Positions 45,494 to 54,726 of a DNA stretch of 64,000 nucleotides are shown here, in pieces. The position numbers and the translations under genes are program-made. The notes under the pieces are model-generated. The model was given only the letters and a program-made list of their open reading frames with translations. It did not search any database and had not been told where the DNA came from. Source of the DNA: Arenicellales bacterium (GTDB lineage: Bacteria; Pseudomonadota; Gammaproteobacteria; Arenicellales; JAHEKD01); NCBI GenBank assembly GCA_028284225.1, contig JANQSD010000011.1:302230-366229 (forward strand). The letters run 5' to 3'. The stretch's first letter is position 1, and every line of letters begins with the position of its first letter.

Positions 45494-45789
45494 TCAGCTT
45501 GTTGCACCAATACCCAGGGGGCAACAACGACAGCCCATACTAGTTGATCATTATTAATCCATATTTTGGCCTGGTCATCACTAACGAGCTTAATCTTTTG
45601 TTCTTGAATTAATGTGTTGACCTGATCAGCATCATTATTTGCCATTAATTCAGCAATTGAAACAATATCTTGTTTTTCATCGACCAATAACACTTTCCCC
45701 TGAGCAAAAAAGCGTTGCAATTCTCGCCAGGGAATCTTGGCGGTCTCCAGGTTAAGCTTGGCGAATAATAATGAATCGTGTTGCTGCAT
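45490..45789 (-). CDS. DUF2288 family protein
   Basis: A 99-residue protein matching the DUF2288 pattern: LLFAKLNLETAKIPWRELQRFFAQGKVLLV at the start and LVWAVVVAPWVLVQQ at the end. No function is established. It is small, soluble and converges on pssA. Confidence 0.8.
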   Translation of the reverse strand: MQQHDSLLFAKLNLETAKIPWRELQRFFAQGKVLLVDEKQDIVSIAELMANNDADQVNTLIQEQKIKLVSDDQAKIWINNDQLVWAVVVAPWVLVQQAD

Positions 45790-45855
45790 GAGTTAAAGCA
45801 TAGTCCATGTTAATAACTTAATAAGATACCAAAAACTTAGCCTATGATAAGAAAA

Positions 45856-45876
45856 AAGCCGCATTAGATGCGGCTT
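45856..45876. terminator. Hairpin terminator
   Basis: AAGCCGCAT / ATGCGGCTT with a 3-nt loop, flanked by an A-run on the left. On the minus strand it is followed by Ts, so it best terminates the Tat-signal protein gene at 45899. Confidence 0.8.
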
Positions 45877-45898
45877 GATTTAAGGTTTTTGTTAGTAA

Positions 45899-46288
45899 TT
45901 AAACGATTGTTAGTGCGTTATCTGCCAGCTTTGCATGTATGTTTAAACTCTCAGGTTGCTTGATTAATTCCGCTTTGGCATAAATCGGTAAATGTCCACC
46001 TGGTTTAAGATTGTAAACCGGTTCAGATGAATTCAAATGAACAGTCGTAATCTGACCATTGTTGTCCTGGTAACTAAAGGGTTGCTGGGCATTCAAAACC
46101 AAGGTCTTATTAGTTTTGTTAATGATTGCCGATGTCGGTGAAGCGTTGGGTTTCTCGACTGCGGCATCAACATATAAGGCAATGTATTTGGGTTCGTTGG
46201 ATGCAGCTTTAAGGCTAATTGGGGCCAGGGTAGCAGCGCCGGCTGCTGAAATACCCTTAAGAACTTTTCTTCGATTAATACTGATCAT
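45899..46288 (-). CDS. Tat-exported small periplasmic protein, unknown
   Basis: A 129-residue protein with a twin-arginine-like signal, MISINRRKVLKGISAAGAATLAPISLKAAS, and a mature part of about 100 residues predicted to be beta-rich (YIALYVDAAVEKPNASP ... INKTNKTLVLNAQQPFSY ... VYNLKPGGHLPIYAKAEL). I recognise no domain; the fold could be an immunoglobulin-like or cupredoxin-like sandwich. The ATG at 46288 is chosen because GGGAGAC precedes it, instead of the longer ORF from 46363. Terminator follows directly. Confidence 0.65.
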   Translation of the reverse strand: MISINRRKVLKGISAAGAATLAPISLKAASNEPKYIALYVDAAVEKPNASPTSAIINKTNKTLVLNAQQPFSYQDNNGQITTVHLNSSEPVYNLKPGGHLPIYAKAELIKQPESLNIHAKLADNALTIV

Positions 46289-46456
46289 TTCAGTCTCCCG
46301 GTAAATTTCACCGATTGATTTTGCAATATGGATACTGAAGTAATCCTGAACAACATGAATCATGGTGTTATATGTCCATATGATTCTTTGGATTATTTAT
46401 AACCCAAACAAGCTAAAATCAGCTGTCATAAAACTAACATCATCGTTGAGCCTTAG

Positions 46457-47917
46457 GTGTCCGAGAAATTTCTGGTTAGATTAATAGATGCAGATGTTGT
46501 GTTATCTGGCAAAGCAGTTTTGCATGGTATTAACTGGCAAATCAGACCGGGTGAGCACTGGCGCGTCGATGGTCAGAACGGTGCGGGCAAAACCACTTTG
46601 CTAAAGACTATTGCCGGTCTTACCTGGCCGGTTGCCAAACAACCGCCGTCACGATTATTTGGATTAAATGGTCCAGCGACACATTTATTAAGTGGGGTTA
46701 AACAAAGTATTGGTTTTGCCAGCTATGGTATGCAGGATGAATATGTACGGGGGAGACGCAATATCACTTGCCATGAAGTCATTGCCAGTGGCTTTGAGCA
46801 AAATATCATGGTTTATGATGAATTAACTACCGGGCAACAGCAAGCTGTTGAAGCGTTAGCAGCTCAATTGGATATAAGCAAACTCTTAAATCACTCTTTT
46901 TTATCAATTTCGCATGGGCAAAAATCAGCTGTTTTGTTTGCACGGGCTTATATCCACCAACCCAGACTACTGATTCTGGATGAAATATTTAATGGTGTGG
47001 ATCAAAATCGCTTTAATTTAATGGTTAGATTGCTAGAGCAGTATCAGAAGCAAGGCGGTCAAATGGTCCTTTCCTGGCATGAACACGGCATTGAAGCAAT
47101 TGAGAGATTATTCACACATGCTTTGTTATTAGATCAGGGTAAAGTGATCAAAGCAGGACAAAACGTAGCTAAAGTTACCCAGGGAAATAAAGCACCAGCT
47201 AAACCCAGGAAATTAAATTACAGCGAGCTTAAGCAAACTAAATTGCTTGAGCTTAAAAAGCTGAATGTATATTTACAAAATCGACCTATTCTAAAAAACA
47301 TAAATTGGACCGTCTATCAGCATGAACGTTGGTTATTAAAAGGCAAAAACGGTGCCGGAAAAACAACCTTGTTGAAAACGTTATTGGCAGAAATCCGTCC
47401 GGCGATGGGTAGTGAAATTTGGCGACGTGGATTTGGGCAACGTGCCAGTGTCTGGCAAATCAGGAAATTGATAGGTTATATTTCACCGGAATTGCAGCAG
47501 GCCTATCAATACAATATCTCGGTTTTTGATACAGTCGGCTCTGGTTTTTTCTCGAGTATTGGTCTGTATGACGAAATCAGCGATCAGCAAACCGAAAAAG
47601 TGTATCAACTGCTGGAGGCGCTTGATTTGCAGCAACTCGCCGCGACAGGCGTGCATCAAATTTCCTCTGGTCAGATGCGCCGGGTTCTTATCGCAAGAGC
47701 AATGGTGCACAATCCTGATATTTTAATTTTTGATGAAGTAACGGCTAACCTTGATCGTCAATCAAGAGCAGTGATCCTGGCATGTATAGAAGATTTAATC
47801 GGGCAAGGTAAAACCATGATTTTTGTGGGACACCATGAAAATGAATTAATAGGCTTATATAATCGTACTTTGAAATTAATAGACGGGACTGCAACAATTC
47901 AAGCGACCCATGGATAA
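46457..47917 (+). CDS. Tandem ABC ATPase, ModF-like
   Basis: A 486-residue protein with two ABC ATPase domains and no membrane segment. Domain 1: Walker A GQNGAGKTTLLKT (about 39-51), signature region SISHGQKSAVLFARA, Walker B LLILDEIF. Domain 2: Walker A GKNGAGKTTLLKT (about 298), signature ISSGQMRRVLIARA, Walker B ILIFDEVTANLD. Architecture matches ModF/PhrA and YlmA-like proteins, whose role is not settled (molybdate link or photorepair in older reports). It starts with GTG; no better start was found. Overlaps the glycosylase gene by eight bases. Confidence 0.8.
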   Translation: MSEKFLVRLIDADVVLSGKAVLHGINWQIRPGEHWRVDGQNGAGKTTLLKTIAGLTWPVAKQPPSRLFGLNGPATHLLSGVKQSIGFASYGMQDEYVRGRRNITCHEVIASGFEQNIMVYDELTTGQQQAVEALAAQLDISKLLNHSFLSISHGQKSAVLFARAYIHQPRLLILDEIFNGVDQNRFNLMVRLLEQYQKQGGQMVLSWHEHGIEAIERLFTHALLLDQGKVIKAGQNVAKVTQGNKAPAKPRKLNYSELKQTKLLELKKLNVYLQNRPILKNINWTVYQHERWLLKGKNGAGKTTLLKTLLAEIRPAMGSEIWRRGFGQRASVWQIRKLIGYISPELQQAYQYNISVFDTVGSGFFSSIGLYDEISDQQTEKVYQLLEALDLQQLAATGVHQISSGQMRRVLIARAMVHNPDILIFDEVTANLDRQSRAVILACIEDLIGQGKTMIFVGHHENELIGLYNRTLKLIDGTATIQATHG

Positions 47918-48575
47918 TGACTCAAAAACTGCGCTACTTAACCAAATGGGAGTAGATATTTATCGGCTGCGAAATAACCCTGAAACTCAGTCAGTGAAAA
48001 ACCAACAGGAAGTTGAACAGACTCCTGCTGGTTTTCTGGATTTGGTTACCCAGGTTACCGCTTGCCAGAAATGCAATTTGCATCAGACCCGAACTCAGAC
48101 TGTATTTGGTGTGGGTAATCCTGATGCCAAGGTCATGTTTGTCGGTGAGGCACCGGGCCGTGATGAGGATTTGCAGGGCGAACCGTTTGTTGGTCGGGCC
48201 GGTCAGTTATTAAATTTAATGTTGGCAGCGTTAGGTTGGCAGCGGGAAGACGTTTATATTGCCAATATACTTAAATGTAGACCACCGAACAATCGTAATC
48301 CGGAAGTGGCGGAAATTGTGCAATGTGAACCTTATCTAATTAAACAAATAGAATTGGTTCAACCACAATTACTGGTTGCTCTGGGAAGAATAGCTGCGCA
48401 GAACTTATTGGCCACCAACACCTCGATCAGTCGATTGCGTGGTCAGAAGCATTTATATGAAAAGGGCGGCATTCCATTGATTGTGACTTACCATCCGGCT
48501 TATTTGTTGCGTAATCCAATCGACAAAGCCAAATCCTGGCAGGACTTATTGTTTATTCGTTCAAATCTAGTTTGA
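47910..48575 (+). CDS. udg: Uracil-DNA glycosylase, family 4 type (Fe-S)
   Basis: A 221-residue DNA-repair enzyme that removes uracil. The 4Fe-4S ligands are Cys in CQKCNLH (near 53 and 56), [13 protein letters not shown] and VQCEPYL. The catalytic region [24 protein letters not shown] and the HPAYLLRNP motif are complete. The N-terminal 45 residues before the first Cys form an extension found in many proteobacterial members. Downstream rimI overlaps it by four bases, a recurrent pairing. Confidence 0.93.
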   Translation: MDNDSKTALLNQMGVDIYRLRNNPETQSVKNQQEVEQTPAGFLDLVTQVTACQKCNLHQTRTQTVFGVGNPDAKVMFVGEAPGRDEDLQGEPFVGRAGQLLNLMLAALGWQREDVYIANILKCRPPNNRNPEVAEIVQCEPYLIKQIELVQPQLLVALGRIAAQNLLATNTSISRLRGQKHLYEKGGIPLIVTYHPAYLLRNPIDKAKSWQDLLFIRSNLV

Positions 48576-49039
48576 ATACCACACACCTTAGTAAGCCAGT
48601 TGTCAAATTGCTGGATATTGATGTGGCAGATCAGATTTTTGCTATTGAATTACACGCTCATCAAGCGCCGTGGTCAAAAGCCAAGATTGATGCTTGCTTT
48701 AACAATCCTTTGGTACAAATTTTTGGTTGTTATGTACAACAAAAACTACTCGGTTATGCTGTGCTGCAGATTGTTGAGCCTGAGGCCGAGCTGCAAAATT
48801 TTGCTATTACCCCAGCCGCTCAGCGGCAGGGTATTGGTAATTTTTTTCTTAACGCCTTGATCAGACATTGCCGGAATTCGGGTCTGGCAAAAATCATGCT
48901 GGAAGTGCGCAAGTCTAATGAGGTGGCCATTAATCTTTATAGAGCAGCCGGTTTCAAACAAGTGGGTAGGCGTGCTGATTATTACCCAACAAACTTCGGT
49001 AGGGAGGCTGCACTTTTGTTTACTTTAGAGCTTTGTTAA
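48572..49039 (+). CDS. rimI: Ribosomal protein bS18-alanine N-acetyltransferase
   Basis: A 155-residue GNAT enzyme. The acetyl-CoA loop FAITPAAQRQGIGNFFLNALI and the RimI-type tail segment MLEVRKSNEVAINLYRAAGFKQVGRRADYYP are diagnostic. It acetylates the N-terminus of ribosomal protein S18. It starts at a TTG inside the overlap with udg; no in-frame ATG occurs near the N-terminus, so coupling is likely. Its last four bases overlap convergent mltD. Confidence 0.9.
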   Translation: MNTTHLSKPVVKLLDIDVADQIFAIELHAHQAPWSKAKIDACFNNPLVQIFGCYVQQKLLGYAVLQIVEPEAELQNFAITPAAQRQGIGNFFLNALIRHCRNSGLAKIMLEVRKSNEVAINLYRAAGFKQVGRRADYYPTNFGREAALLFTLELC

Positions 49040-50196
49040 TAGATTGGAATGAGCAGAACTTTACCTGCCCGTATTAAATTACCCTTGATATTATTCAGCC
49101 GTCTAAGTTTGCTTACAGTTGTATTATATTTACGGGCGATCACACTAAGGTTTTCCCCAGGCTTTATTTTATGTTTGCGCAAGGTAGGTTTAATCTCGGC
49201 AATAGCAAACTCTTCTGCAGCAATCGATTCTTTAAAATTCTTTGGAATCAATATAGTAGTACGATTTTTTAAAGTTCTTTGTGATAAATAATCGGCATTT
49301 AAATAACTAATCACCTCAATGTCGGAATTGTATTGCTTAGCGATATTGGCAAAAGAACGGCTTGGTGCTGTGCGACTTAAAGTGAAAAAGTTATCCAGCG
49401 GCAAAGGCGTGAACGCCGGATATTCGCTACCGGTTTTTTTAATGTAGTTTCTTAAGCCAATTATTTTTGAATAGTATTCTTTGGATTCTTTTTTTAATGG
49501 TAATTTCCACGGAGCATCGTAATTCCTTGGTTTGCCTGCGCGTCTCAAAGCTTTGTCAACATTGCCGTTACCTGCATTGTAAGAAGTAATGCCCAGGGCC
49601 CAGTTGCCGTCGTAATAATCAGTTAAGTATTGTAAATAATCTAAAGATACGCGGGTTGATTCAAGAATGTTGCGTCGTTCATCAATTGATCCACTGATAC
49701 GCAGTCCCAGCCATTTACCGGTTTGAGGCATTATTTGCCATAGCCCTGCTGCGTTTGCCGGTGATGTGGCAAATGTATTCAGGCTGCTTTCGATCATTGG
49801 AACCAGAGCCAGCTCCATCGGCAGATTGCGATTTTGAATTTCTTCAACTAGAAAAGGCAAAACCAATTTCACGCGTTTATCAAGACGGGCAACATGCTTT
49901 GGATGTTTAGCTAACCAGCGTTCATATTTGTCGGCAAGCGGTGTGGTTTGGGTCGGCAAGCTGAAACCATCCTTTAAAATTTGCCAGACATTCTGTTCAG
50001 CCTGTTCGGCAAGCAATTCATTTTCAGCACGTTGCCGTAATTCACGTTGCTTAAATGCATCATAGCGCTGAATATCAGCAACCTTTGTGTCCAGGGGCTC
50101 TTTTTTTAGGGGTTGTAGTGGGGCACAACCAACAATCAATATCGCAATCAATCCCCAACTAAATCTGAACAAAAATTGTCGTACCCGCCAAGTCAT
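49036..50196 (-). CDS. mltD: Membrane-bound lytic murein transglycosylase D
   Basis: A 386-residue lipoprotein: signal WGLIAILIVGC with Cys at about residue 24. The SLT catalytic domain (about 115-230) has LPMELALVPMIESSLN, where the Glu is catalytic, followed by AGLWQIMPQTGKWLGL and GITSYNAGNGNV. One partial and one clear LysM peptidoglycan-binding repeat lie at the C-terminus (IKPGENLSVIARKYNTTVSKL). It cleaves peptidoglycan to anhydromuropeptides. Divergent from the methyltransferase gene; gloB, which usually lies between them, is absent. Confidence 0.93.
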   Translation of the reverse strand: MTWRVRQFLFRFSWGLIAILIVGCAPLQPLKKEPLDTKVADIQRYDAFKQRELRQRAENELLAEQAEQNVWQILKDGFSLPTQTTPLADKYERWLAKHPKHVARLDKRVKLVLPFLVEEIQNRNLPMELALVPMIESSLNTFATSPANAAGLWQIMPQTGKWLGLRISGSIDERRNILESTRVSLDYLQYLTDYYDGNWALGITSYNAGNGNVDKALRRAGKPRNYDAPWKLPLKKESKEYYSKIIGLRNYIKKTGSEYPAFTPLPLDNFFTLSRTAPSRSFANIAKQYNSDIEVISYLNADYLSQRTLKNRTTILIPKNFKESIAAEEFAIAEIKPTLRKHKIKPGENLSVIARKYNTTVSKLRRLNNIKGNLIRAGKVLLIPIY

Positions 50197-50342
50197 CGAC
50201 AGATGATATTGATAAGCGGCAATCTGGTCAACTTGTTATTGTATGTCTGCGTTACAATACGCCTATGCGACATAATGTTAAACCCGGAATATGCAGCAGA
50301 TTTAATTGCAACAGATGGCTAGTGCATATTTCCGCTTAAAGA

Positions 50343-51116
50343 TTGATGCCAGAAAAAGTTGCACAAAATAAACCAGAAAATGATTGGCAATGGTTAACCG
50401 GTCAACTTGCTGAAAGTTTTATCCGGCGTGAAATCGATCTAATCAAGCAACTACTGCCGGAAAAATACTATGCGGTCGGATTGCAACTTGGTATTCCTAC
50501 AAGCACAAGCTATCTCAGTCAGGTAAATGCCAATTTTAGAATTCATCTTGATGATAGTGCTGTTGATTGTGATTTGAAACGAGATGATCGTAAGGATTAT
50601 TGTATTTATAGTGATATGTTTCAACTGCCTCTCGGGCGGCACGCTGCTGATTTAGTCATTCTGCCACATACTCTTGATTTAAGCTCAAATCCTACATTAG
50701 TGCTGCGTGAAATCAGTCAGGTGATCGATGAAGATGGGATATTAGTATTAACGGGATATAATCCGACCAGCTTATTGGGGTTATCTAAATTTTTGTCAAA
50801 AAAGATTAAACGTAAACAAACTGTGCCCATAAGTTATACAGCGCGTCACGTTAAAGACTGGTTGCAATTAATCGGCTTTGAAGTGTTCGCCAGTTGTTAT
50901 ATGGATTATCTGCCGCCCGTTAGTCATCCGCGAATACGTAAAACATTGGGTTTTCTCGATAAGGCCGGCGATCGCTGGTGGCCGGTTTTTGCAGGTGTTT
51001 ATATAATTTTAGCGAAAAAAAGAGGCTGGAAACCGGCTAAATTATCAATGCTCGATTCAATCAAAAAGCGTTTGAACCCTAAACTGCCGCAACCGGCTGC
51101 ACGAAACCGTGATTAG
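50343..51116 (+). CDS. Class I SAM-dependent methyltransferase, YafS-like
   Basis: A 257-residue methyltransferase (Methyltransf_11 type), the counterpart of E. coli YafS by position next to rnhA-dnaQ. PLGRHAADLVILPHTLDLSSNP (about 98-119) and LREISQVIDEDGILVLTGYNP (about 122-142) are the conserved motif IV and V strands; the usual glycine-rich motif I is poorly conserved (YAVGLQLGIP). The substrate is unknown. Its TAG stop at 51114-51116 lies inside the terminal repeat of the adjacent MITE-like element, so the original C-terminus may have been different. Confidence 0.8.
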   Translation: MMPEKVAQNKPENDWQWLTGQLAESFIRREIDLIKQLLPEKYYAVGLQLGIPTSTSYLSQVNANFRIHLDDSAVDCDLKRDDRKDYCIYSDMFQLPLGRHAADLVILPHTLDLSSNPTLVLREISQVIDEDGILVLTGYNPTSLLGLSKFLSKKIKRKQTVPISYTARHVKDWLQLIGFEVFASCYMDYLPPVSHPRIRKTLGFLDKAGDRWWPVFAGVYIILAKKRGWKPAKLSMLDSIKKRLNPKLPQPAARNRD

Positions 51117-51385
51117 GGTCTGTTGCCCATTGCTAAAATCATCTCGCTGGGCTTGGTTTGGTCTCAATCGAGGCCAGGGTGAACGTGATATAGTTATTCT
51201 ATATGAGTGAAGCCTAACGATGAGTGAGCCCAAACCCACCCCAGCCCGACGGGTTAGCCTGGAAAAACGCCCTGAGCTGCGTTGCTTGTCGTTCATTTGG
51301 AGTGACCAAACCACACTCCTCGCGCCTTGTCAGGTCATTTTTCCAGACTAACGAGGAGGTTTTAGCAATTGGCAACAGACCCTAA
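51113..51385. mobile_element. MITE-like element with 28-bp terminal inverted repeats
   Basis: A 273-bp non-coding element. The left end (51113-51140) and the right end (51358-51385) are inverted copies matching at 26 of 28 positions, beginning TTAGGGTCTGTTGCC. A TA lies at each outer border, as for Tc1/mariner- or IS630-type target duplications. Interior sequence is richer in GC than its surroundings and contains no ORF with coding character. It separates the methyltransferase and rnhA genes. Confidence 0.85.
51352..51371 (+). promoter_or_regulatory. Ribosome binding site and TTG start of rnhA inside the element
   Basis: GAGGAGG (51352-51358) is followed 10 bases later by TTG (51369-51371). 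Both lie at the inner or terminal part of the right inverted repeat. The frame is closed by TAG at 51363 just upstream, and no ATG or GTG exists in the next 40 codons that would keep the catalytic Asp. Confidence 0.75.
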
Positions 51386-51827
51386 AATAATTATTTATAC
51401 AGACGGTGCATGTCGGGGCAATCCAGGCCCCGGTGGATGGGGGGTTGTACTTGAATCAGGTCAACATTATAAGGAGCTGTACGGAGCTGAACTTAATACA
51501 ACAAATAATCGAATGGAACTTACTGCAGCCATCAAAGCCTTACAATCGCTTAAGCAACCCGGTCATAAGGTTGAGCTTTACACAGATTCTGTTTATGTCA
51601 AAAATGGAATTACTCAGTGGCTGATCGGCTGGAAAAGTAATGGCTGGAAAACAGCATCAAAAAAACCGGTTAAAAATGCAGAGTTATGGCAGCAGCTGGA
51701 TGAGACCAATCAGCAGCATGAAGTTAAGTGGCATTGGGTTAAAGGGCATTCTGGTGAAAAGGGTAATGAAAAAGCGGATCAATTAGCTAATCAGGCCATT
51801 GATGAACTGATAACGGAGAACTGTTAA
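51369..51827 (+). CDS. rnhA: Ribonuclease HI
   Basis: A 152-residue RNase HI that degrades RNA in RNA-DNA hybrids. The four carboxylates are in [14 protein letters not shown] (Asp12), [13 protein letters not shown] (Glu), LYTDSVYV (Asp) and [10 protein letters not shown] (Asp), plus the His of VKGHSG. The first five or six residues (MATDPK) are encoded by the terminal repeat of a MITE-like element, which also provides the ribosome site. Its stop overlaps the dnaQ ATG by one base, as is common for rnhA-dnaQ. Confidence 0.96.
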   Translation: MATDPKIIIYTDGACRGNPGPGGWGVVLESGQHYKELYGAELNTTNNRMELTAAIKALQSLKQPGHKVELYTDSVYVKNGITQWLIGWKSNGWKTASKKPVKNAELWQQLDETNQQHEVKWHWVKGHSGEKGNEKADQLANQAIDELITENC

Positions 51828-52546
51828 TGAGACAAATTGTTCTGGATACCGAAACAACCGGTTTGGACACATTGGAAGGACACCGCATAATAGAAATAGG
51901 TGCGGTCGAGATGATTAATCGTAAGCAAACGAATCAGAGTTTTCATGTTTATATTAATCCAGAGCGTGAAGTTGACGAAGGTGCGGCCAGTGTTCACGGC
52001 ATGACACTCGATGATTTAAAAGATAAACCACTTTTCAAAGATGTGGCTGATGATTTTGTCCAGTTCATTAAAGGTGCTGAGCTAATTATTCACAATGCGC
52101 CGTTTGATGTCGGCTTTATTAACTATGAATTCAGTTTGCTTGAAGACTCAACACCCAGCGTTGAAGAAATTTGTACGGTAACAGATAGCTTGACGTTGGC
52201 CAGAGAAATACATCCAGGGCAACGAAACAACCTGGATATATTATGCAGGCGTTATAACATCGATAATTCTCAGCGTACTTTACACGGCGCATTGCTAGAT
52301 GCTGAAATACTGGCTGATGTTTATTTGGCCATGACTGGTGGCCAGATCACTTTCCTGGCCGATAGTAATGAGATCGATTTTAAAAAGAATTATTCGAACC
52401 GACAAAAGTCCGAGCGTAAAGCATCACTAAAGCTGCGTGTTGTCGAGGCATCAGATAATGAGCTGACCGAACATGAACAGTGGTTGGACTTTCTAGATGA
52501 AAAATCGCCTAACGGCTCACTATGGCGAAATTTGGCTGATAATTAA
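51827..52546 (+). CDS. dnaQ: DNA polymerase III epsilon subunit (proofreading exonuclease)
   Basis: A 239-residue DEDDh 3'-5' exonuclease. Motif ExoI is VLDTETTGLD (Asp7, Glu9), ExoII lies in IIHNAPFDVGFINYEF, and ExoIII-epsilon is LHGALLDAEILADVYLAMTGGQ with the catalytic His and Asp. The C-terminal tail (after about residue 185) would contact the alpha polymerase subunit. Coupled to rnhA, and the carbamoyltransferase gene starts at the very next base after its stop. Confidence 0.96.
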   Translation: MRQIVLDTETTGLDTLEGHRIIEIGAVEMINRKQTNQSFHVYINPEREVDEGAASVHGMTLDDLKDKPLFKDVADDFVQFIKGAELIIHNAPFDVGFINYEFSLLEDSTPSVEEICTVTDSLTLAREIHPGQRNNLDILCRRYNIDNSQRTLHGALLDAEILADVYLAMTGGQITFLADSNEIDFKKNYSNRQKSERKASLKLRVVEASDNELTEHEQWLDFLDEKSPNGSLWRNLADN

Positions 52547-54337
52547 ATGCACATTCTGGGTATATCTGCATTCTATCATGACAGTGCGGCTGCAATTATC
52601 AACGATGGCGTAATTATCGCAGCTGCTCAAGAAGAGCGATTCACACGTATAAAGCATGATTCCGGTTTTCCCATTAAAGCTATAAGGTTTTGCCTGGAAA
52701 AAGCTGCTATAAATTTGACTCAATTGGATGCAGTAGTCTTTTACGAAAAACCATTGATTAAGTTTGAAAGATTACTCGAGACTTACTTGATTAATGCACC
52801 ATTTGGGTTTGATTCTTTTCAAAAGGCCATACCTATTTGGCTTAAAGAAAAACTATTTATAAAGCGATTGATTCGAAAAGAATTAATTGCCATAGCGGAT
52901 GTCACTGAACGCCAATTACCTAAGTTATATTTTGATCAACATCATCGAGCACATGCCGCTTCAGCCTATTTCCCAAGCCCTTATAATGATGCAGCTATAA
53001 TCTGTTTTGATGGAGTAGGTGAGTGGGCTACAACATCTATTTGGCATGGCAAAGACAATTATTTAAGGAGTTTGAAAGAAATTCATTTCCCGCATTCGCT
53101 TGGTCTTTTGTATTCAGCGTTTACATATTATTGTGGTTTTAAAGTTAATTCGGGTGAATATAAATTAATGGGGTTAGCATCCCACGGACAACCGAAATAT
53201 GTCAACTTGATTCAAGACCGGCTCATAACTGCTAATGACAACGGCAGTTTCAAACTTAATATGAAATATTTTAACTATCATCGTGGGTTGACTATGACGT
53301 CAGATCTTTTCCATGAGTTGTTTTCCGGCCCGCCGAGAGAGCCCGAAACTAAAATCACTCAAAAGCACAAAGACTTGGCAGCCTCTATTCAAGCCGTTAT
53401 TGAGGAACAGGTTGTCAGGATTGCTAACTTTACCAAGTCGATCATTGACAGTGAAAACCTATGTTTGGCTGGTGGTGTGGCTTTAAATTGTGTGGCCAAT
53501 AGCAAGCTAAAGGGCGAAACAGGATTTCCTAACATTTGGATTCAACCGGCTGCCGGGGATGCAGGAGGTGCACTAGGCGCTGCGCTATCGATGTGGCATT
53601 GCTATCTACAAAAGCCTAAGAGCAACAACTTTGATGCTATGTCGGGGTGTTTGCTTGGGCCTGAATATAGTAATGAAGCAATTAAAATCGAGTTGGAGGC
53701 CTTGGGTGCAAACTACCAGTATTTGCCAGACAGTCACTTATATTCTAAAGTTGCACAATTATTGGCTGATCAAAATGTGCTAGGTTGGTTTCAGGGCAGG
53801 ATGGAGTTTGGCCCAAGGGCACTCGGAGCCCGATCAATATTGGCCGATCCCAGAAATTCACAAATGCAGTTGATAGTGAATCAGAAAATTAAATTCAGAG
53901 AAACTTTTCGTCCTTTCGCACCAGCCGTATTAGTACAAGATAAATCAGAATATTTTGACATGGAATGGGCCAGCCCTTATATGCTTTTTACTGTCCCTGT
54001 CATTCGAACTAAAAATCAGTTGGAAAGCTCATCAAATAAAACACTTAAGAAAGAAGAAAAATATACTCACTCACTGATCCCTGCGGTGACACATATTGAT
54101 GGATCGGCTAGAGTACAAACAGTAGATCAAAAATCAAATTTTGCGTTTCGGCAATTGCTAAAAGAATTTAAAAATCTTACCGGTAGCAGTGTGTTATTGA
54201 ATACTTCATTTAATATTCGCGGTGAATCTATAGTATGTAGGCCAGAAGATGCTTACAAGTGTTTTATGAAAACCGGTTTAGACTTTTTGGTCATCGGCAA
54301 TTTTGTTCTCAATAAAAAGGATCAGCCATTGGCATGA
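52547..54337 (+). CDS. Carbamoyltransferase, NodU/CmcH/SxtI family
   Basis: A 596-residue O-carbamoyltransferase. The N-terminal Kae1-like part has ILGISAFYHDSAAAIINDG, QEERFTRIKHDSGFP and the metal site DQHHRAHAASAYFPSPYNDAA. The C-terminal YrdC-like part has WFQGRMEFGPRALGARSILADPR and LLNTSFNIRGESIVCRPEDA. It uses carbamoyl phosphate and ATP to carbamoylate a hydroxyl of a sugar or small molecule. It begins directly at the dnaQ stop. The next three genes match the recurrent SxtI-SxtJ-SxtK-hydrolase arrangement, first noted in saxitoxin clusters but common in glycan clusters. Confidence 0.93.
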   Translation: MHILGISAFYHDSAAAIINDGVIIAAAQEERFTRIKHDSGFPIKAIRFCLEKAAINLTQLDAVVFYEKPLIKFERLLETYLINAPFGFDSFQKAIPIWLKEKLFIKRLIRKELIAIADVTERQLPKLYFDQHHRAHAASAYFPSPYNDAAIICFDGVGEWATTSIWHGKDNYLRSLKEIHFPHSLGLLYSAFTYYCGFKVNSGEYKLMGLASHGQPKYVNLIQDRLITANDNGSFKLNMKYFNYHRGLTMTSDLFHELFSGPPREPETKITQKHKDLAASIQAVIEEQVVRIANFTKSIIDSENLCLAGGVALNCVANSKLKGETGFPNIWIQPAAGDAGGALGAALSMWHCYLQKPKSNNFDAMSGCLLGPEYSNEAIKIELEALGANYQYLPDSHLYSKVAQLLADQNVLGWFQGRMEFGPRALGARSILADPRNSQMQLIVNQKIKFRETFRPFAPAVLVQDKSEYFDMEWASPYMLFTVPVIRTKNQLESSSNKTLKKEEKYTHSLIPAVTHIDGSARVQTVDQKSNFAFRQLLKEFKNLTGSSVLLNTSFNIRGESIVCRPEDAYKCFMKTGLDFLVIGNFVLNKKDQPLA

Positions 54338-54726
54338 AACAAATTTTCACTAATATCCCGATACCTGAGCTAGAAGAGCTTAAAAAGTTTATACATCTGT
54401 TAGCCGGATTTATTGCAATAATATTTGGTGGTCTGTTGGCATGGAGTTTAGGTGAATTAATAATCTGGCCCTGGGTTGTATCATTGATTTTAGTAACTTT
54501 ATCTTTTCTTAATGTTGTGCTTTTGGTTCCAATTTACAAGGCTTGGATCATTTTGGGCCGCACTTTGGGTCATATCGTAGCTGTAGTAATAATGTTTTTT
54601 ATTTTTTTCTTCCTTGTTACCCCCATTGGTTTAATTTTTCGTCTTACTCGTAGACAAGAATCTAGTTCTGTTAAATGGCTTGATTCTGTTAATTTGGTAG
54701 AGACAGATTACGAAAGACCGTATTAA
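54334..54726 (+). CDS. SxtJ family membrane protein
   Basis: A 130-residue protein with an N-terminal soluble lead (IPIPELEELKKF) and three hydrophobic segments (IHLLAGFIAIIFGGLLAWSL, WVVSLILVTLSFLNVVLLVP, IVAVVIMFFIFFFLVTPIG). The R-F-x-x-x and TPIGLIFRLTRRQ region is typical of the SxtJ family. It overlaps the carbamoyltransferase stop by four bases. In other genomes SxtJ accompanies NodU-type carbamoyltransferases. Its job is not known; it may anchor the enzyme at the membrane. Confidence 0.8.
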   Translation: MKQIFTNIPIPELEELKKFIHLLAGFIAIIFGGLLAWSLGELIIWPWVVSLILVTLSFLNVVLLVPIYKAWIILGRTLGHIVAVVIMFFIFFFLVTPIGLIFRLTRRQESSSVKWLDSVNLVETDYERPY

